From the NCBI RefSeq assembly GCF_037977055.1, contig NZ_CP150274.1, positions 5,022,001 to 5,086,000 of the forward strand: a stretch of 64,000 nt of DNA, written 5' to 3'. The position numbers and the translations under genes are program-made. The notes below the pieces were generated by a model that was given only the letters and a program-made list of their open reading frames with translations, ran no database searches and was not told the origin of the DNA. The stretch is from Paenibacillus sp. FSL K6-1096. Lineage in GTDB: Bacteria > Bacillota > Bacilli > Paenibacillales > Paenibacillaceae. Positions 1 through 9,064 of the stretch are shown here, piece after piece (the first letter of the stretch is position 1; each line of letters starts with the position of its first letter).

Positions 1-1
1 C

Positions 2-655
2 AAGACGGCAGAGGAGATCAGGGAGCGTTACGGGGTGAAGGTGTACAGCCTCCAGGCCGACCTAACGGTCAAGGCGGACATTGAAGCGTTCGTGCAGGGA
101 GCCGTCTCTGCCCTGGGCGGGCTTGATGTGCTGGTAACCAATTCAGGAGGTCCCCCGGGAGGAACGTTCGAGGAGATGGAGGATGAACAGTGGGAGAAGG
201 CGTTTCAGCAGAATCTGATGAGCGTGATCCGGCTGATCCGTGGTGCCTTGCCGCACTTGAAGCAATCCGGTGCCGGCAGAATCGCCAACATCGCCTCCAT
301 CTCCGTGAAGCAGCCGATCGATGGGCTGATTCTCTCCAATACGTTCCGCACCGGAATTGCCGGTCTGGCCAAGACGCTGGCTGGTGAGCTGGCTCCTTAC
401 GGTATACTTATTAACACAGTGGGACCGGGGCGCATTGCCACAGACCGGACGCTGTATCTGGATGGGCTCAAGGCAGAGGCCCGGCAGGTCCCTATAGAAG
501 AGATTCGTGCCGAGTCCGAGCGGAGCGTTCCCCTGCACCGTTACGGCCAGCCTGAGGAGATTGCCCGAATGATCGTTTTTCTCTGCTCCGAAGCCAACTC
601 CTACAGCACAGGCCAGACCGTAATGGTGGATGGCGGGTTGGTTAGAGGGCTGTAG
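2..655 (+). CDS. SDR-family oxidoreductase, 5' end outside the window
   Basis: The reading frame is open from base 2, so the gene begins upstream and the N-terminal nucleotide-binding glycine motif is not visible. What remains has the NSGGPP segment after strand 4, the ASIS serine, and the C-terminal TGQ-VMVDGG signature typical of 3-oxoacyl-ACP-reductase-like SDRs. Where most SDRs have YxxxK, I read SNTFR, so the catalytic Tyr and Lys appear as Ser and Arg. I recall a related LSNSxRAG form in a subfamily of Bacillales SDRs, so this is probably a lineage trait rather than damage. Substrate unknown. A terminator follows, so the gene ends its own transcript. Confidence 0.85.
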   Translation, partial: KTAEEIRERYGVKVYSLQADLTVKADIEAFVQGAVSALGGLDVLVTNSGGPPGGTFEEMEDEQWEKAFQQNLMSVIRLIRGALPHLKQSGAGRIANIASISVKQPIDGLILSNTFRTGIAGLAKTLAGELAPYGILINTVGPGRIATDRTLYLDGLKAEARQVPIEEIRAESERSVPLHRYGQPEEIARMIVFLCSEANSYSTGQTVMVDGGLVRGL

Positions 656-683
656 ATTTAGGATATGACTTAGGATATAAGAT

Positions 684-714
684 GAGGTCAGCCGGATTTC
701 CGGCTGGCCTCTTT
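684..714 (+). terminator. Rho-independent terminator after the SDR gene
   Basis: A 13-bp nearly perfect GC-rich stem (GAGGTCAGCCGGA with TCCGGCTGGCCTC) is followed by a short T run, about 30 bases past the SDR stop codon. The following 180 bases to the Lrp gene are AT-rich and hold its promoter region. No gene is seen there. Confidence 0.8.
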
Positions 715-893
715 GACGTCTGAATTAGGGAGGAGTAGATGGTTAAACTTTTTAAGTATAACTGCTATCCGCTGAGTCAAAAACTAATTTTTTTAATCAA
801 TAATTCATTTTTCTTAATAAAATTACAAGTTCATAAGACTCCATTTTCTTTTTTTATCCATATCGTATAATTTACCTAAAAGGAGTGAGCGGA

Positions 894-1325
894 ATGGATG
901 ATACTGATCTGCAAATTCTGGAGCTGCTGAAGAAGAACAGCCGTATGACCAGCTCCGATATCTCGAAGGTGATTCATTTGTCTGTTCCATCCATTGCGGA
1001 GAGAATCCGGAAGCTGGAACGGAACGGGATGATTGAAAAGTTCACCGTCAAGGTGAACCGCAAGGCCATGGGGCAGAGCTGTGTAGTCTGCATCTTTCTG
1101 CAGCTTCATGGCTCACAGGAGACCCAAGCTTTTCGTGAGGGGATTATTCAAGCCCCGGAGGTGCTGGAGTGTCACCATATTTCGGGCGAATATGATTATC
1201 TGTTGAAGGTGGCGCTGGAGGACTTGTCCGCTGTGGAGGCATTTATTACACACACACTTAAGGCACACTATAACATTGTGAGGTCCAACACCTTCTTCAT
1301 TCTATCTACACTGAAAGAGGAATAG
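894..1325 (+). CDS. Lrp/AsnC-family transcriptional regulator
   Basis: 143 residues. The N-terminal half is an AsnC-type helix-turn-helix (LQILELLKKNSRMT, then SVPSIAERIRKLERNGMI) and the C-terminal half is a RAM/AsnC ligand domain with the HHISGEYDYLLKV segment. The frame opens at a GTG at 885, but that codon overlaps the AAGGAG ribosome-binding site (880-885). ATG 894, eight bases downstream, is therefore the start. The next gene, a LysE-type exporter, begins 19 bases after the stop, so the two probably form a unit in which the regulator senses an amino acid and controls its export. The ligand cannot be told from sequence. Confidence 0.9.
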   Translation: MDDTDLQILELLKKNSRMTSSDISKVIHLSVPSIAERIRKLERNGMIEKFTVKVNRKAMGQSCVVCIFLQLHGSQETQAFREGIIQAPEVLECHHISGEYDYLLKVALEDLSAVEAFITHTLKAHYNIVRSNTFFILSTLKEE

Positions 1326-1344
1326 AGGCGAAGGAGGGATTCAT

Positions 1345-1977
1345 ATGCCATGGGAATGGATAACCAAAGGGCTGCTGCTGGGGCTGTCCATTGCGGCTCC
1401 TGTAGGACCGATCAGTGTATTATGCATCAGGAAGACGATGGCCAGAGGGTTCCGAGCCGGTCTCTTCAGCGGGCTGGGGGCAGCAACAGCAGATGCGGTG
1501 TATGGCATTCTTGCCGGGTTCGGCCTAACCGCCCTGACTGCCGCCCTAATGGATTACAAAATAGCTCTCCAGGTGCTTGGCGGATTGTTTATCTGCGGGT
1601 TCGGTATACAATCGCTCTTCCAGGTTCCAGCTAAGGAAGCACCTCAGACCCCTCCTTCAGCAGGGATGCTGGGCTCTTACGCAATAACGTTCCTGTTGAC
1701 GTTGTCGAACCCGATAACGATTATGTTCTTCCTGGGCGTATTCAGCGCTTCGGGCATTCTGGTGTCCCATACGCTCACGAATATGCTGTCTTTGGTTGCG
1801 GGTGTGTTTCTTGGCTCGGCGTTATGGTGGGTCTTCCTGTCGGGAGCAGCAGTGCTGTTCCGTAATCACTTGCTGGAGGGGTCCTTGAAGCTGTCCATAT
1901 TTAACAAGGTGTCTGGAGGAATCATGTGTGCATTCGGCGTAGTGACCCTGGTGAAATCCGCACTCTGGTTCATATGA
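1345..1977 (+). CDS. LysE/RhtB-family amino-acid exporter
   Basis: 210 residues with about six hydrophobic segments. The N-terminal GLSIAAPVGPISVLCIRKT stretch is the hallmark of the LysE/RhtB family (inner-membrane exporters of amino acids or related small metabolites). The central FLLTLSNPITIMFF segment is also typical. GAAGGAGGG lies eight bases before the ATG. It sits directly after an Lrp-family regulator gene, the usual arrangement for regulated amino-acid export. Substrate unknown. Confidence 0.9.
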   Translation: MPWEWITKGLLLGLSIAAPVGPISVLCIRKTMARGFRAGLFSGLGAATADAVYGILAGFGLTALTAALMDYKIALQVLGGLFICGFGIQSLFQVPAKEAPQTPPSAGMLGSYAITFLLTLSNPITIMFFLGVFSASGILVSHTLTNMLSLVAGVFLGSALWWVFLSGAAVLFRNHLLEGSLKLSIFNKVSGGIMCAFGVVTLVKSALWFI

Positions 1978-2075
1978 ACATCACTTAGCAGAGAACAATT
2001 ATACCTGTTCTTGCACGCACCATCCCTGCCCGGCAATGTTATGATTATTACAAAACCAAACATGGAGGACGTTAT

Positions 2076-2990
2076 GTGAATAATCGAGTAATCCGGCAGT
2101 TTAGACAGAGCGATATGGCGGCGCTTGGGGAGTTGTATGAGCTGGTGTCGGCCAGCGGGGATATGCTGTTCTGGTGGGTGGGGGAGGAGAGCAACTGGGA
2201 GAATGTATTCTGTGCCTTCGAAGGGGAGCGGATGGTGGCTAAGGGCCAGCTTCAGGTGTTCAATGTGGTGCCTCCGGGACGCGCGGCGGGGAGCAAGCAC
2301 AAGATTTTTGTGAATCTGAAGCTGCGGCCCGGCCGGGAAAAGGATCTGGAGCTGCGTGACAGTGTCTACGCTCTGCTGCTGGAACGGGCATATGTGCTGA
2401 AGAGCACGCTGCCTCCGGAATATGGAACGATCCTGTGCACAGGCAATTATGCGGCGGAGGAGAGCTGCCATGCTTATTTTGCAGAGCATCTCGGTTACCG
2501 GCCGGAGAGTTGCTTGTATACGCTCCACCGGGATCTGCATGAACCCATCCATACGCCAGAACTGGAGGCAGGTCTGGAAATGACGGACGAACCGCTGGAT
2601 ACGCCGGAGCAGCGGGCGGCTTATCTGGAGCTGGAGGCAGAGATCTGGCCGGATAATCCTCTGGGTATGGAGCGGCTGATGGAATACCAGGAGCATCCGC
2701 TCTGGACATCAATGGCCGTCCGGGACGGCGGGCAGGTGGCGGGCAGCCTGATGGTCTGGCAGGAGGAGCAGAAGGGCGTCATCGAGGATGTGTTCGTCCA
2801 GGGGGGCTGGCGAAGACGCGGAATCGCCAAGGCGCTGCTGAGCCGTGCATTGTCATATCTGAAGCAGCACGGCCTGGAGCAGGCGGAGCTGGTTGTGCTG
2901 ACGGACAACGACTCGGCGTTGTCGCTGTACAAATCTGCCGGATTCCGGACGGGACGTCAGGAGATCCGTTATCATATGGAGCTGGAATAA
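2076..2990 (+). CDS. GNAT-family N-acetyltransferase
   Basis: 304 residues, longer than a single GNAT domain (about 150). The C-terminal third holds a clear GNAT acetyl-CoA site (VFVQGGWRRRGIAKALL, residues about 240-256) and the closing SLYKSAGFR motif. The N-terminal half also begins like a GNAT domain (VIRQFRQSDMAALGELY) but lacks an obvious Q/RxxGxG/A loop, so it may be a degenerate second domain. The start is GTG 2076 with GGAGG seven bases upstream, because the ATG two bases earlier runs straight into a stop. Acceptor substrate unknown. Confidence 0.85.
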   Translation: MNNRVIRQFRQSDMAALGELYELVSASGDMLFWWVGEESNWENVFCAFEGERMVAKGQLQVFNVVPPGRAAGSKHKIFVNLKLRPGREKDLELRDSVYALLLERAYVLKSTLPPEYGTILCTGNYAAEESCHAYFAEHLGYRPESCLYTLHRDLHEPIHTPELEAGLEMTDEPLDTPEQRAAYLELEAEIWPDNPLGMERLMEYQEHPLWTSMAVRDGGQVAGSLMVWQEEQKGVIEDVFVQGGWRRRGIAKALLSRALSYLKQHGLEQAELVVLTDNDSALSLYKSAGFRTGRQEIRYHMELE

Positions 2991-3017
2991 CCAGCGATTC
3001 CCCTATATAAAAAAGCA

Positions 3018-3051
3018 CAGCGCACCAGCCCGGATACCCGGCGGTGCGCTG
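3018..3051. terminator. Bidirectional terminator between convergent genes
   Basis: A CAGCGCACC / GGTGCGCTG stem lies between the GNAT gene (rightward) and the SLH protein gene (leftward). It has an A-rich run on its left and a T-containing run on its right, so it can serve both transcripts. Confidence 0.7.
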
Positions 3052-3073
3052 TTTGTGTATTAACCGGCAGCAG

Positions 3074-4045
3074 CTACTTCAGTGCTGAAGGAGCAGACGA
3101 AGCCGCCGGACCGTTCACAGAACGGGCAACGGCAGTGTAGCCTTCCGGCAGATAAGTAACCGCTGTGCCTGAAGAGATGACCTGCGGATTCATCGAGCCG
3201 GGTGCCGGTGATGTGACTCTGAAGTAGATGACAGCAGTCTTCCCGGAGCCGAATTCAATCCGCTCAATAACCAGACCGTACCCCGGGTTCGGCAGATTGG
3301 ATACCGTAACTGTAGCTTTGTTGACACCATCGGCGGCTTTGTCCAGCTTGACCGCAGCTTCGTAGGTGTTGGCCGGAGCCGAATCATCCTCATCCATCAT
3401 AATCACTTCCTTCACGAATTTGGCTGCATCGTAGATCCATACCGCAGCTTCCGCACGGGTGACCGCTTCATTCGGGCGGAAGGTGTTGTTCTTCTCCAGC
3501 GTGATCAGCCCGGTGTTGATCAGTATCTGCAGGCTGTTCATCTCCGGGGCAGACAGCTTGCTGCCGTCCGTAATCTCTGCGTACCTCTCAGTATACGCGA
3601 AGTCCCCCTTGCTCTGAAGCGCCTGAAGCAGCAATGTTGCGAACTGGACCCGTGACATCTCGGCATTAGGATCAATAGACCGGTCCAAGGACAAGCCGCT
3701 CTCCTTGGCAGCCAAGAAGGCAGGGGCATACCATGCCGTAGCCTTCACCTTATCGAAGTAATCCCCGGCTTGCTTGCCGGAGGATGACTGCGGGGACAGC
3801 TTCAGGCCGTTCACCATGAGCTGCACGCCTTGCGCAACCGTAAGCTTGGATTTGGGTGCAAACTTATCGCTGGTCACCCCGTTAATGATGCCCTCCTGAT
3901 GAAGAGCATTGATCTTGGTTTCGGCTGCATGGCCCTTGATGTCCGAGAAAGCGGACGCCGATGCTCCGAAAGATACCGTTGCCGCCAGAATACCGCAGGC
4001 CAGCGTGAATTTGGCTGTGCGCATCCGGGAGTTTCTATTCTTCAT
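3074..4045 (-). CDS. Secreted S-layer-homology (SLH) domain protein
   Basis: 323 residues. An N-terminal signal peptide (RMRTAKFTLACGILAATVSF, cleavage near ASA-FS) is followed by three SLH-type repeats (residues about 33-85, 90-150, 155-215), recognised by FSDIKGH, the YAPAFLAAKESGL region and FRPNEAVTRAEAAVWIYDAA. SLH domains anchor proteins to pyruvylated secondary cell-wall polymers. The last 100 residues form a separate beta-rich domain (PNPGYGLVIERIEFGSGKTAVIYFRV) that I do not recognise. A close paralogue lies at 9065-10054 with the same order and tail. The start is the ATG at 4045 with AGGTGATG upstream. Confidence 0.88.
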   Translation of the reverse strand: MKNRNSRMRTAKFTLACGILAATVSFGASASAFSDIKGHAAETKINALHQEGIINGVTSDKFAPKSKLTVAQGVQLMVNGLKLSPQSSSGKQAGDYFDKVKATAWYAPAFLAAKESGLSLDRSIDPNAEMSRVQFATLLLQALQSKGDFAYTERYAEITDGSKLSAPEMNSLQILINTGLITLEKNNTFRPNEAVTRAEAAVWIYDAAKFVKEVIMMDEDDSAPANTYEAAVKLDKAADGVNKATVTVSNLPNPGYGLVIERIEFGSGKTAVIYFRVTSPAPGSMNPQVISSGTAVTYLPEGYTAVARSVNGPAASSAPSALK

Positions 4046-4275
4046 TGTACATCACCTCTTTATATTCATAGATGGAACGAAGCGGCAAAAGGTTGCAGTC
4101 ACCACAGAAGCAAGCAGTGCCCGCGTCCCAAAAAGATTCATTATGTGTCAATTTTCACCTACCCGATAGCTGTTGAAGCCCCGAATTCTGTCACTCCCTC
4201 CAGCAAAAAGGTCAAAATACGATGATTAAAAGGTAATATACGGTGAGACAGCAGCAGGAAGAGAAACTATAATTG

Positions 4276-4289
4276 TGGTAACGCTTACT
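4276..4289. promoter_or_regulatory. cre-like site upstream of the sugar importer
   Basis: In the 410-base gap between the divergent SLH and solute-binding genes, TGGTAACGCTTACT resembles the catabolite-responsive element bound by CcpA in Bacillota (core CG, flanking TG...CA-like arms). It lies about 170 bases before the solute-binding protein start, a plausible place for carbon catabolite control of a sugar importer. The match is imperfect. Nothing else is seen in the gap apart from promoter-like AT-rich sequence. Confidence 0.4.
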
Positions 4290-4457
4290 TAAACCCTGCT
4301 TAAGAATTAACTGTATATATTGTTAAATTATGCACCCGCGAGCTTTTTAACATTCATGCGATTCTCCCATGGTCCTGACTTTCTGGCGGACAGAGCGATG
4401 CTCTTAAGCATATAGGCATGTCATGCATTTCTAATTACTACTAAGGGGGTAAGTCAA

Positions 4458-6086
4458 ATGAGAAAAAAGAGTATTCTTGCCTTAATCATGGCTGGCTGTC
4501 TGGCAGGATTATCACTCGCGGGTTGCAGCAAGGGAAATAACAGCACGGAGGCGGATTCCACCAATTCGCCGGAAGGGAAGACGAAGCTGAAGGCGATTAT
4601 CGTCAAGCATTCACTCACCAAGGATGTCGGGGAGATGAAATGGCTCACGGAGCTGGAGGAAAAGGCCAACGTGGAGGTGGAATGGCAGCAGATCTCCGCA
4701 GACTGGGATCAGAAGAAGAGCGCCTTGTTTGCCAGCGGAGAAATTCCGGATTTGCTGTTTAATGCAACCGCGAACTCGGATTTCGTCCAATTCAACGGGT
4801 TATTCGAGGACCTGGGTCCGCTGATTGAGCAGAATGCGCCTAACATCCAGAAGATGTTCAGCGAGCACCCGGAATTGAAAACGCTTGCTACCCAGAATGA
4901 CGGCAAAATCTACGGAACTCCGCGCTACAAGGGGATCTGGCCGGCCTCGACCGCTTCGATGTTCATCAACAAAACGTGGCTCGATAACCTCGGTCTTCAG
5001 GTGCCCACAACCTGGGATGAGCTGGAGACAGTGCTGGTCGCCTTCCGCGACGGGGACCCGAACGGGAACGGGGACAAGACGGATGAGATCCCGATGGACT
5101 TCAATCCGATCGGCTGGGACTTCACGCCGAAGCTGCTGCTGGGCAGTCTGGGCCTGCCTCTGTCCAACGGGGCAACGGACGGCTACTTCACAGAGGGTGC
5201 GCAGGTCAAGAATTTCTATGTTGATGAGCGCTTCAAAACCCTGATGCAGTTCCTGCAGAAGCTGTACAGCCAGAACCTGATCAGCAAGGAAGTGGTCACG
5301 CAGGACTACTCGAAATACCAGTCGGTGGCCCGGGGCAGCGGAGCCACGGCCAAGGTCGGCTTCACCTGGGGCTGGGAGACGGGCGACCGCTTCGGCAACG
5401 AGCTGAAGGACCAGTATATTACCCTGCCGCAGCTCAAGCAGCACGCGGATTCAACGGATGAGCTGTACTGGAGCAATGACTACTACTACCAGAACTACGG
5501 CTCCAATGCGGTGTCGATCAGTGCCAGCTCGAAGAATAAGGAAGCGGCGATGCGCTTCATTGATGCTTTTTACGAGCCGGAGGTTAGCTTGCAGGTGCTG
5601 TTCGGCGGGATGAATGACACGGATAAAGGGATTAAGGACAACGGGGACGGAACGTATGCGATTCTGCCTCCGGCGGACGCTTCCCTCGACCCGGGCTCCT
5701 GGAAATGGACGAATTCCTTCGCGGACAACGGTCCGATGTACATTGCCGATGCGCTGAAGGATAAGGTGACGCTGGGCACGGATATGCAGAATGTGCTGAA
5801 GGAGAAGGCGGTCTATGAAGAGCTGATCAGCAAGGCGGACGAGAAGACCAATGTCTACCCGCAGAACTTCATGAAGTACAGCACGGAGGATACCAACATA
5901 CTGGCGATGAACCAGGCGAACATCAACAATATTACCGATCAGAAATGGGCAAGCTGGCTGACCACCAAGGCGGACATTGAGAAGGAGTGGGCCGCTTATG
6001 TATCCTCCGTTAACAGCTCAGGTCTGGAGCAGAACCTGCAGATCCGGCAAAAAGCGTATGAGGAATACCTCGCGAACCTGAAATAG
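4458..6086 (+). CDS. Sugar ABC importer, solute-binding lipoprotein (LplA-like)
   Basis: 542 residues. A lipoprotein signal peptide ends in the lipobox SLAGC at residues 19-23, so the mature protein is tethered to the outside of the membrane. The size and the order of segments fit the large family-1 extracellular solute-binding proteins of Paenibacillus that pair with LplB/YtcP-type permeases (CUT1 class, oligosaccharide or complex-sugar uptake). AAGGGGGT lies before the ATG. Two permease genes and an AraC regulator follow on the same strand. No ATPase is present, which is usual for this class because a shared MsmK/UgpC-type ATPase is encoded elsewhere. The sugar is unknown. Confidence 0.9.
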   Translation: MRKKSILALIMAGCLAGLSLAGCSKGNNSTEADSTNSPEGKTKLKAIIVKHSLTKDVGEMKWLTELEEKANVEVEWQQISADWDQKKSALFASGEIPDLLFNATANSDFVQFNGLFEDLGPLIEQNAPNIQKMFSEHPELKTLATQNDGKIYGTPRYKGIWPASTASMFINKTWLDNLGLQVPTTWDELETVLVAFRDGDPNGNGDKTDEIPMDFNPIGWDFTPKLLLGSLGLPLSNGATDGYFTEGAQVKNFYVDERFKTLMQFLQKLYSQNLISKEVVTQDYSKYQSVARGSGATAKVGFTWGWETGDRFGNELKDQYITLPQLKQHADSTDELYWSNDYYYQNYGSNAVSISASSKNKEAAMRFIDAFYEPEVSLQVLFGGMNDTDKGIKDNGDGTYAILPPADASLDPGSWKWTNSFADNGPMYIADALKDKVTLGTDMQNVLKEKAVYEELISKADEKTNVYPQNFMKYSTEDTNILAMNQANINNITDQKWASWLTTKADIEKEWAAYVSSVNSSGLEQNLQIRQKAYEEYLANLK

Positions 6087-6110
6087 CGGGAAACGGAAGG
6101 AGCGCTCTCA

Positions 6111-7049
6111 ATGAAACCAGCACAGACGACACTTCGCGGAAGCGGGTGGCTGCGCAAGTACGCCGGGCATTACCAGCTGTGGATTATGGTGCTGCCCGCA
6201 GTCATTTACATCGCCATTTTCTGTTACGGCCCGATGTATGGCATTCAGCTTGCTTTTCGCGAATTCGATTTCAGTAAAGGGCTGACCGGGGGCGATTGGG
6301 CCGGGTTCAAATATTTCGAGCAATACTTCAACAGCCCGATGTTCTGGCCTACGCTCCGCAATACCTTCATCATCGCGTTCTTCTCGATTCTGCTGGGCTT
6401 CCCGATGCCGATTCTGCTGGCGCTTGTGGTCAATTCCATCCGCAGTAACCGGCGCAAGCGCATCCTGCAGACTACGGTGTATATGCCGTACTTCATCTCC
6501 ACTGTAGTTCTGGTGGCCCTGCTGCAGATTATGCTCTCACCTACTACGGGGCTGCTCGACGGCTTCCTCAAAGCGCTGCATCTGATCCCTGCGGATACGA
6601 ATCTGGTCGGGGACCCCGGCGCCTTCGTTCCGGTCTATGTCCTCTCGGGGATCTGGCAGGCCTGCGGCTGGAACAGCATCATCTTCATTGCCGCCCTGTC
6701 CTCGGTGGATGGCCAGCAGTATGATGCCGCCAGGATCGACGGGGCGAACCGCTGGCAGACGGTCTGGCATGTGGAGATTCCAGCGATTCTGCCGACGATT
6801 ATCATCCTGCTGATTATGAACATGGGGAACATTCTCAGCGTAGGCTTCGAGAAAACCTTCCTCATGCAGAACAGCCTGAACAAGCCGGTGTCCGAGGTCA
6901 TCTCCACGTATGTCTTCAACGTCGGGGTGAAATCCAATCAGTTCAGCTTCGGTTCGGCAGTCGGATTATTCAATACCGTCATTAACTTTACGTTCCTGAT
7001 TCTGGCGAACAGTTTGGCTAAACGCACCTCAAAAATCAGCTTGATGTAA
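6111..7049 (+). CDS. Sugar ABC importer permease (LplB/UgpA type)
   Basis: 312 residues with about six membrane segments. The binding-protein-dependent transport loop is seen near residues 200-225 (YDAARIDGANRWQTVWHVEIP), the EAA motif that docks to the ATPase. The N-terminal YQLWIMVLPAVIYIAIFCYGP is typical of LplB-like CUT1 permeases. It starts 24 bases after the binding-protein stop with GGAAGGAGCG upstream, and the second permease follows after 12 bases, so the three are one operon. Confidence 0.92.
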   Translation: MKPAQTTLRGSGWLRKYAGHYQLWIMVLPAVIYIAIFCYGPMYGIQLAFREFDFSKGLTGGDWAGFKYFEQYFNSPMFWPTLRNTFIIAFFSILLGFPMPILLALVVNSIRSNRRKRILQTTVYMPYFISTVVLVALLQIMLSPTTGLLDGFLKALHLIPADTNLVGDPGAFVPVYVLSGIWQACGWNSIIFIAALSSVDGQQYDAARIDGANRWQTVWHVEIPAILPTIIILLIMNMGNILSVGFEKTFLMQNSLNKPVSEVISTYVFNVGVKSNQFSFGSAVGLFNTVINFTFLILANSLAKRTSKISLM

Positions 7050-7061
7050 GGAGGGAATGGG

Positions 7062-7991
7062 ATGTCAAGCAAACAAGCCTCTCATTCGCAGAGCCTTAAC
7101 TATTCGGGCGGCATTGCAGACAGGCTGTATACGCTGATGGTTGCGGTGATCGGAATTGCCGCGTTCATTATGGTTGCGTACCCGCTGTATTTCATCATTA
7201 TCGCTTCGGTCAGCAACTCGACGATGGTCAACCAGGGGCAGGTGATCCTGTGGCCGAAGGCGGTTAACTTTTACGGATATGAGCAGATTTTCAAGGACAG
7301 CCGGATCTGGCAGGGGTATATGAACACAATCATCTACACGGTGCTGGGTACACTGCTGAATCTGCTGGTGACGCTGCCTGCGGCCTATGCCCTGTCCCAG
7401 CGGAAGTTCAAGGCGCGGCGGTTCATTATGCCGATGTTTGTCATTACGATGTATTTCGGCGGGGGCATGATCCCTACGTATCTGCTGATCCGCGACCTGA
7501 ATCTGCTGAATACGCCTTGGGTGATGATTGTGAACGGCGCGGTCAGCGTATACAACCTGATTATTACCAGGACCTTCTTCGAGACGTCGATCCCGGAGGA
7601 GCTGCACGAGGCGGCGACGCTGGACGGCTGCTCGCATTTCCGTTATTTCCTGTCGGTGGTGGTTCCGCTGTCCAAGGCGGTCATCTCGGTCATCACGCTC
7701 TATTATATGGTGGGTCACTGGAACGACTTCTTCAATGCCTTGCTCTACATCAATACGGACCGCCTGCAGCCGCTGCAGATTGTCCTGCGCAATATTCTGC
7801 TCTCTAACCAGGCCTTTGCCGGGGGAGCAGGATCAGGGGCCGGGGCCGGTGCGGGCAGCTATGCCCAGCAGTTCGCGGATCAGATCAAGTATGCGGTCAT
7901 TATCGTCTCGACGGTGCCGGTGCTGATCATCTATCCTTTTATTCAGAAGTATTTCGAGAAGGGTGTTATGATTGGTGCGGTGAAGGGGTAA
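7062..7991 (+). CDS. Sugar ABC importer permease (YtcP/UgpE type)
   Basis: 309 residues with six predicted membrane segments and the EAA loop (ELHEAATLDGCSHFRYFLSVV, then P). It closely fits the YtcP-like second permease of CUT1 systems, including the C-terminal YFEKGVMIGAVKG ending that this group shares. A glycine/alanine-rich insert (GGAGSGAGAGAGS, about residue 250) lies in a loop and looks like a simple-sequence expansion. AAGGAGGGAATGGG precedes the ATG. Confidence 0.92.
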   Translation: MSSKQASHSQSLNYSGGIADRLYTLMVAVIGIAAFIMVAYPLYFIIIASVSNSTMVNQGQVILWPKAVNFYGYEQIFKDSRIWQGYMNTIIYTVLGTLLNLLVTLPAAYALSQRKFKARRFIMPMFVITMYFGGGMIPTYLLIRDLNLLNTPWVMIVNGAVSVYNLIITRTFFETSIPEELHEAATLDGCSHFRYFLSVVVPLSKAVISVITLYYMVGHWNDFFNALLYINTDRLQPLQIVLRNILLSNQAFAGGAGSGAGAGAGSYAQQFADQIKYAVIIVSTVPVLIIYPFIQKYFEKGVMIGAVKG

Positions 7992-8046
7992 CGCTAAGTA
8001 ATAATGCGTGCTGCTGGCCTGCGGGCCGGGAGGGAGGAAGCCTCTT

Positions 8047-8982
8047 ATGAAAAAAAGTCTTGAACTGCTGGAAGCCATCGGTGAGCCTGTCTCTCAGGAC
8101 ATGAAGGAGAAGCTGACTCACGGCAGCAGGCAGTTCCGCATGAGTGTGCATGTGACCAAGGTCTCCCCTACGAATAATCTGGTGCTGTATTCCCATTGGC
8201 ATGAGGAGCTGGAGCTGCTGTTCATGCTTAAGGGGACGGCCAAGTTCCATGTGGGGCAGGAGAAAATCGTAGTGCAGAGCGGCGAGGTGATCTTCATTCA
8301 GCCGAATATGCTGCACTCTGCGATCCGGGTGGATCAGGAGGAGATTGTGTTCTGCGCGGTGCTGGTGCACTTCAACTTCCTGACCAGCCTGGAGAATGAC
8401 CGGATTCAGCAGCAGTATATCTTCCCGCTCTTCCTGCAGGGCGGCCGTTATCCGCTGCTGATTCACCGGGAGCTGGAGCAGGAGCTGAAGCTCATCCCGC
8501 TCTTGGAGGAGGTACGCGATCTCTATCAGCAGGAGGCGCACGGCTATGAGATGCTGATCAAGGCCAGGCTGTTCGAGGGGCTCTACCGGCTGGAGAAATA
8601 TGCGGCCGAGCATCCGCGGGCGGAGCTGCCCGGGCAATCCAGAGGCGGCAACAGCTCGATGCTGGCCAAAAAAATGCTCGCCTACGTCCAGCAGAACTAC
8701 AACAAGCGGATTACGCTTGCCGACATGGCGCAGCAGGTCAATATGAGCCCGTCCTACTTCTGCCGCTTCATGAAGAAGCAATTCGACCTGTCCCCGATGG
8801 ACTTCCTGAACGAATACCGCATCTCGGAGGCGGTCAGCCTGCTGGAGACCACGGATAAGAAGATCATGGAGATCTCCGGGCTGACCGGCTTCAGCAATGT
8901 GAACCGCTTCACGGAAATGTTCAAGAAGACCTACGGCTGCCGCCCGATGGATTACCGGAACCGGCTGCGGCAGAATAAGTAG
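8047..8982 (+). CDS. AraC-family regulator with cupin sensor domain
   Basis: 311 residues. The N-terminal half is a cupin-like sugar-sensing barrel (SHWHEELELLFMLKG) and the C-terminal 100 residues hold the two AraC helix-turn-helices (ITLADMAQQVNMSPSYFCRF, then IMEISGLTGFSNVNRFTEMF). The frame opens at GTG 8008, but GGGAGGAAG at 8032-8040 places the start at ATG 8047. It is the last gene of the sugar importer cluster and probably controls it. A terminator follows directly. Confidence 0.9.
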   Translation: MKKSLELLEAIGEPVSQDMKEKLTHGSRQFRMSVHVTKVSPTNNLVLYSHWHEELELLFMLKGTAKFHVGQEKIVVQSGEVIFIQPNMLHSAIRVDQEEIVFCAVLVHFNFLTSLENDRIQQQYIFPLFLQGGRYPLLIHRELEQELKLIPLLEEVRDLYQQEAHGYEMLIKARLFEGLYRLEKYAAEHPRAELPGQSRGGNSSMLAKKMLAYVQQNYNKRITLADMAQQVNMSPSYFCRFMKKQFDLSPMDFLNEYRISEAVSLLETTDKKIMEISGLTGFSNVNRFTEMFKKTYGCRPMDYRNRLRQNK

Positions 8983-8992
8983 GCTTGGAATG

Positions 8993-9029
8993 AAAAAAAG
9001 CAGCCCCTGATGTGCAGGGACTGCTTTTT
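8993..9029. terminator. Bidirectional terminator after the AraC gene
   Basis: AAAAAGCAG-(C)CCCTG / CAGGGACTGCTTTTT forms a strong stem with A and T runs on its two sides. It separates the rightward AraC gene from the leftward SLH gene at 9065. Confidence 0.85.
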
Positions 9030-9064
9030 GTTATGGTCTGGTTATGGTGCTGGAAGGGTGCAGC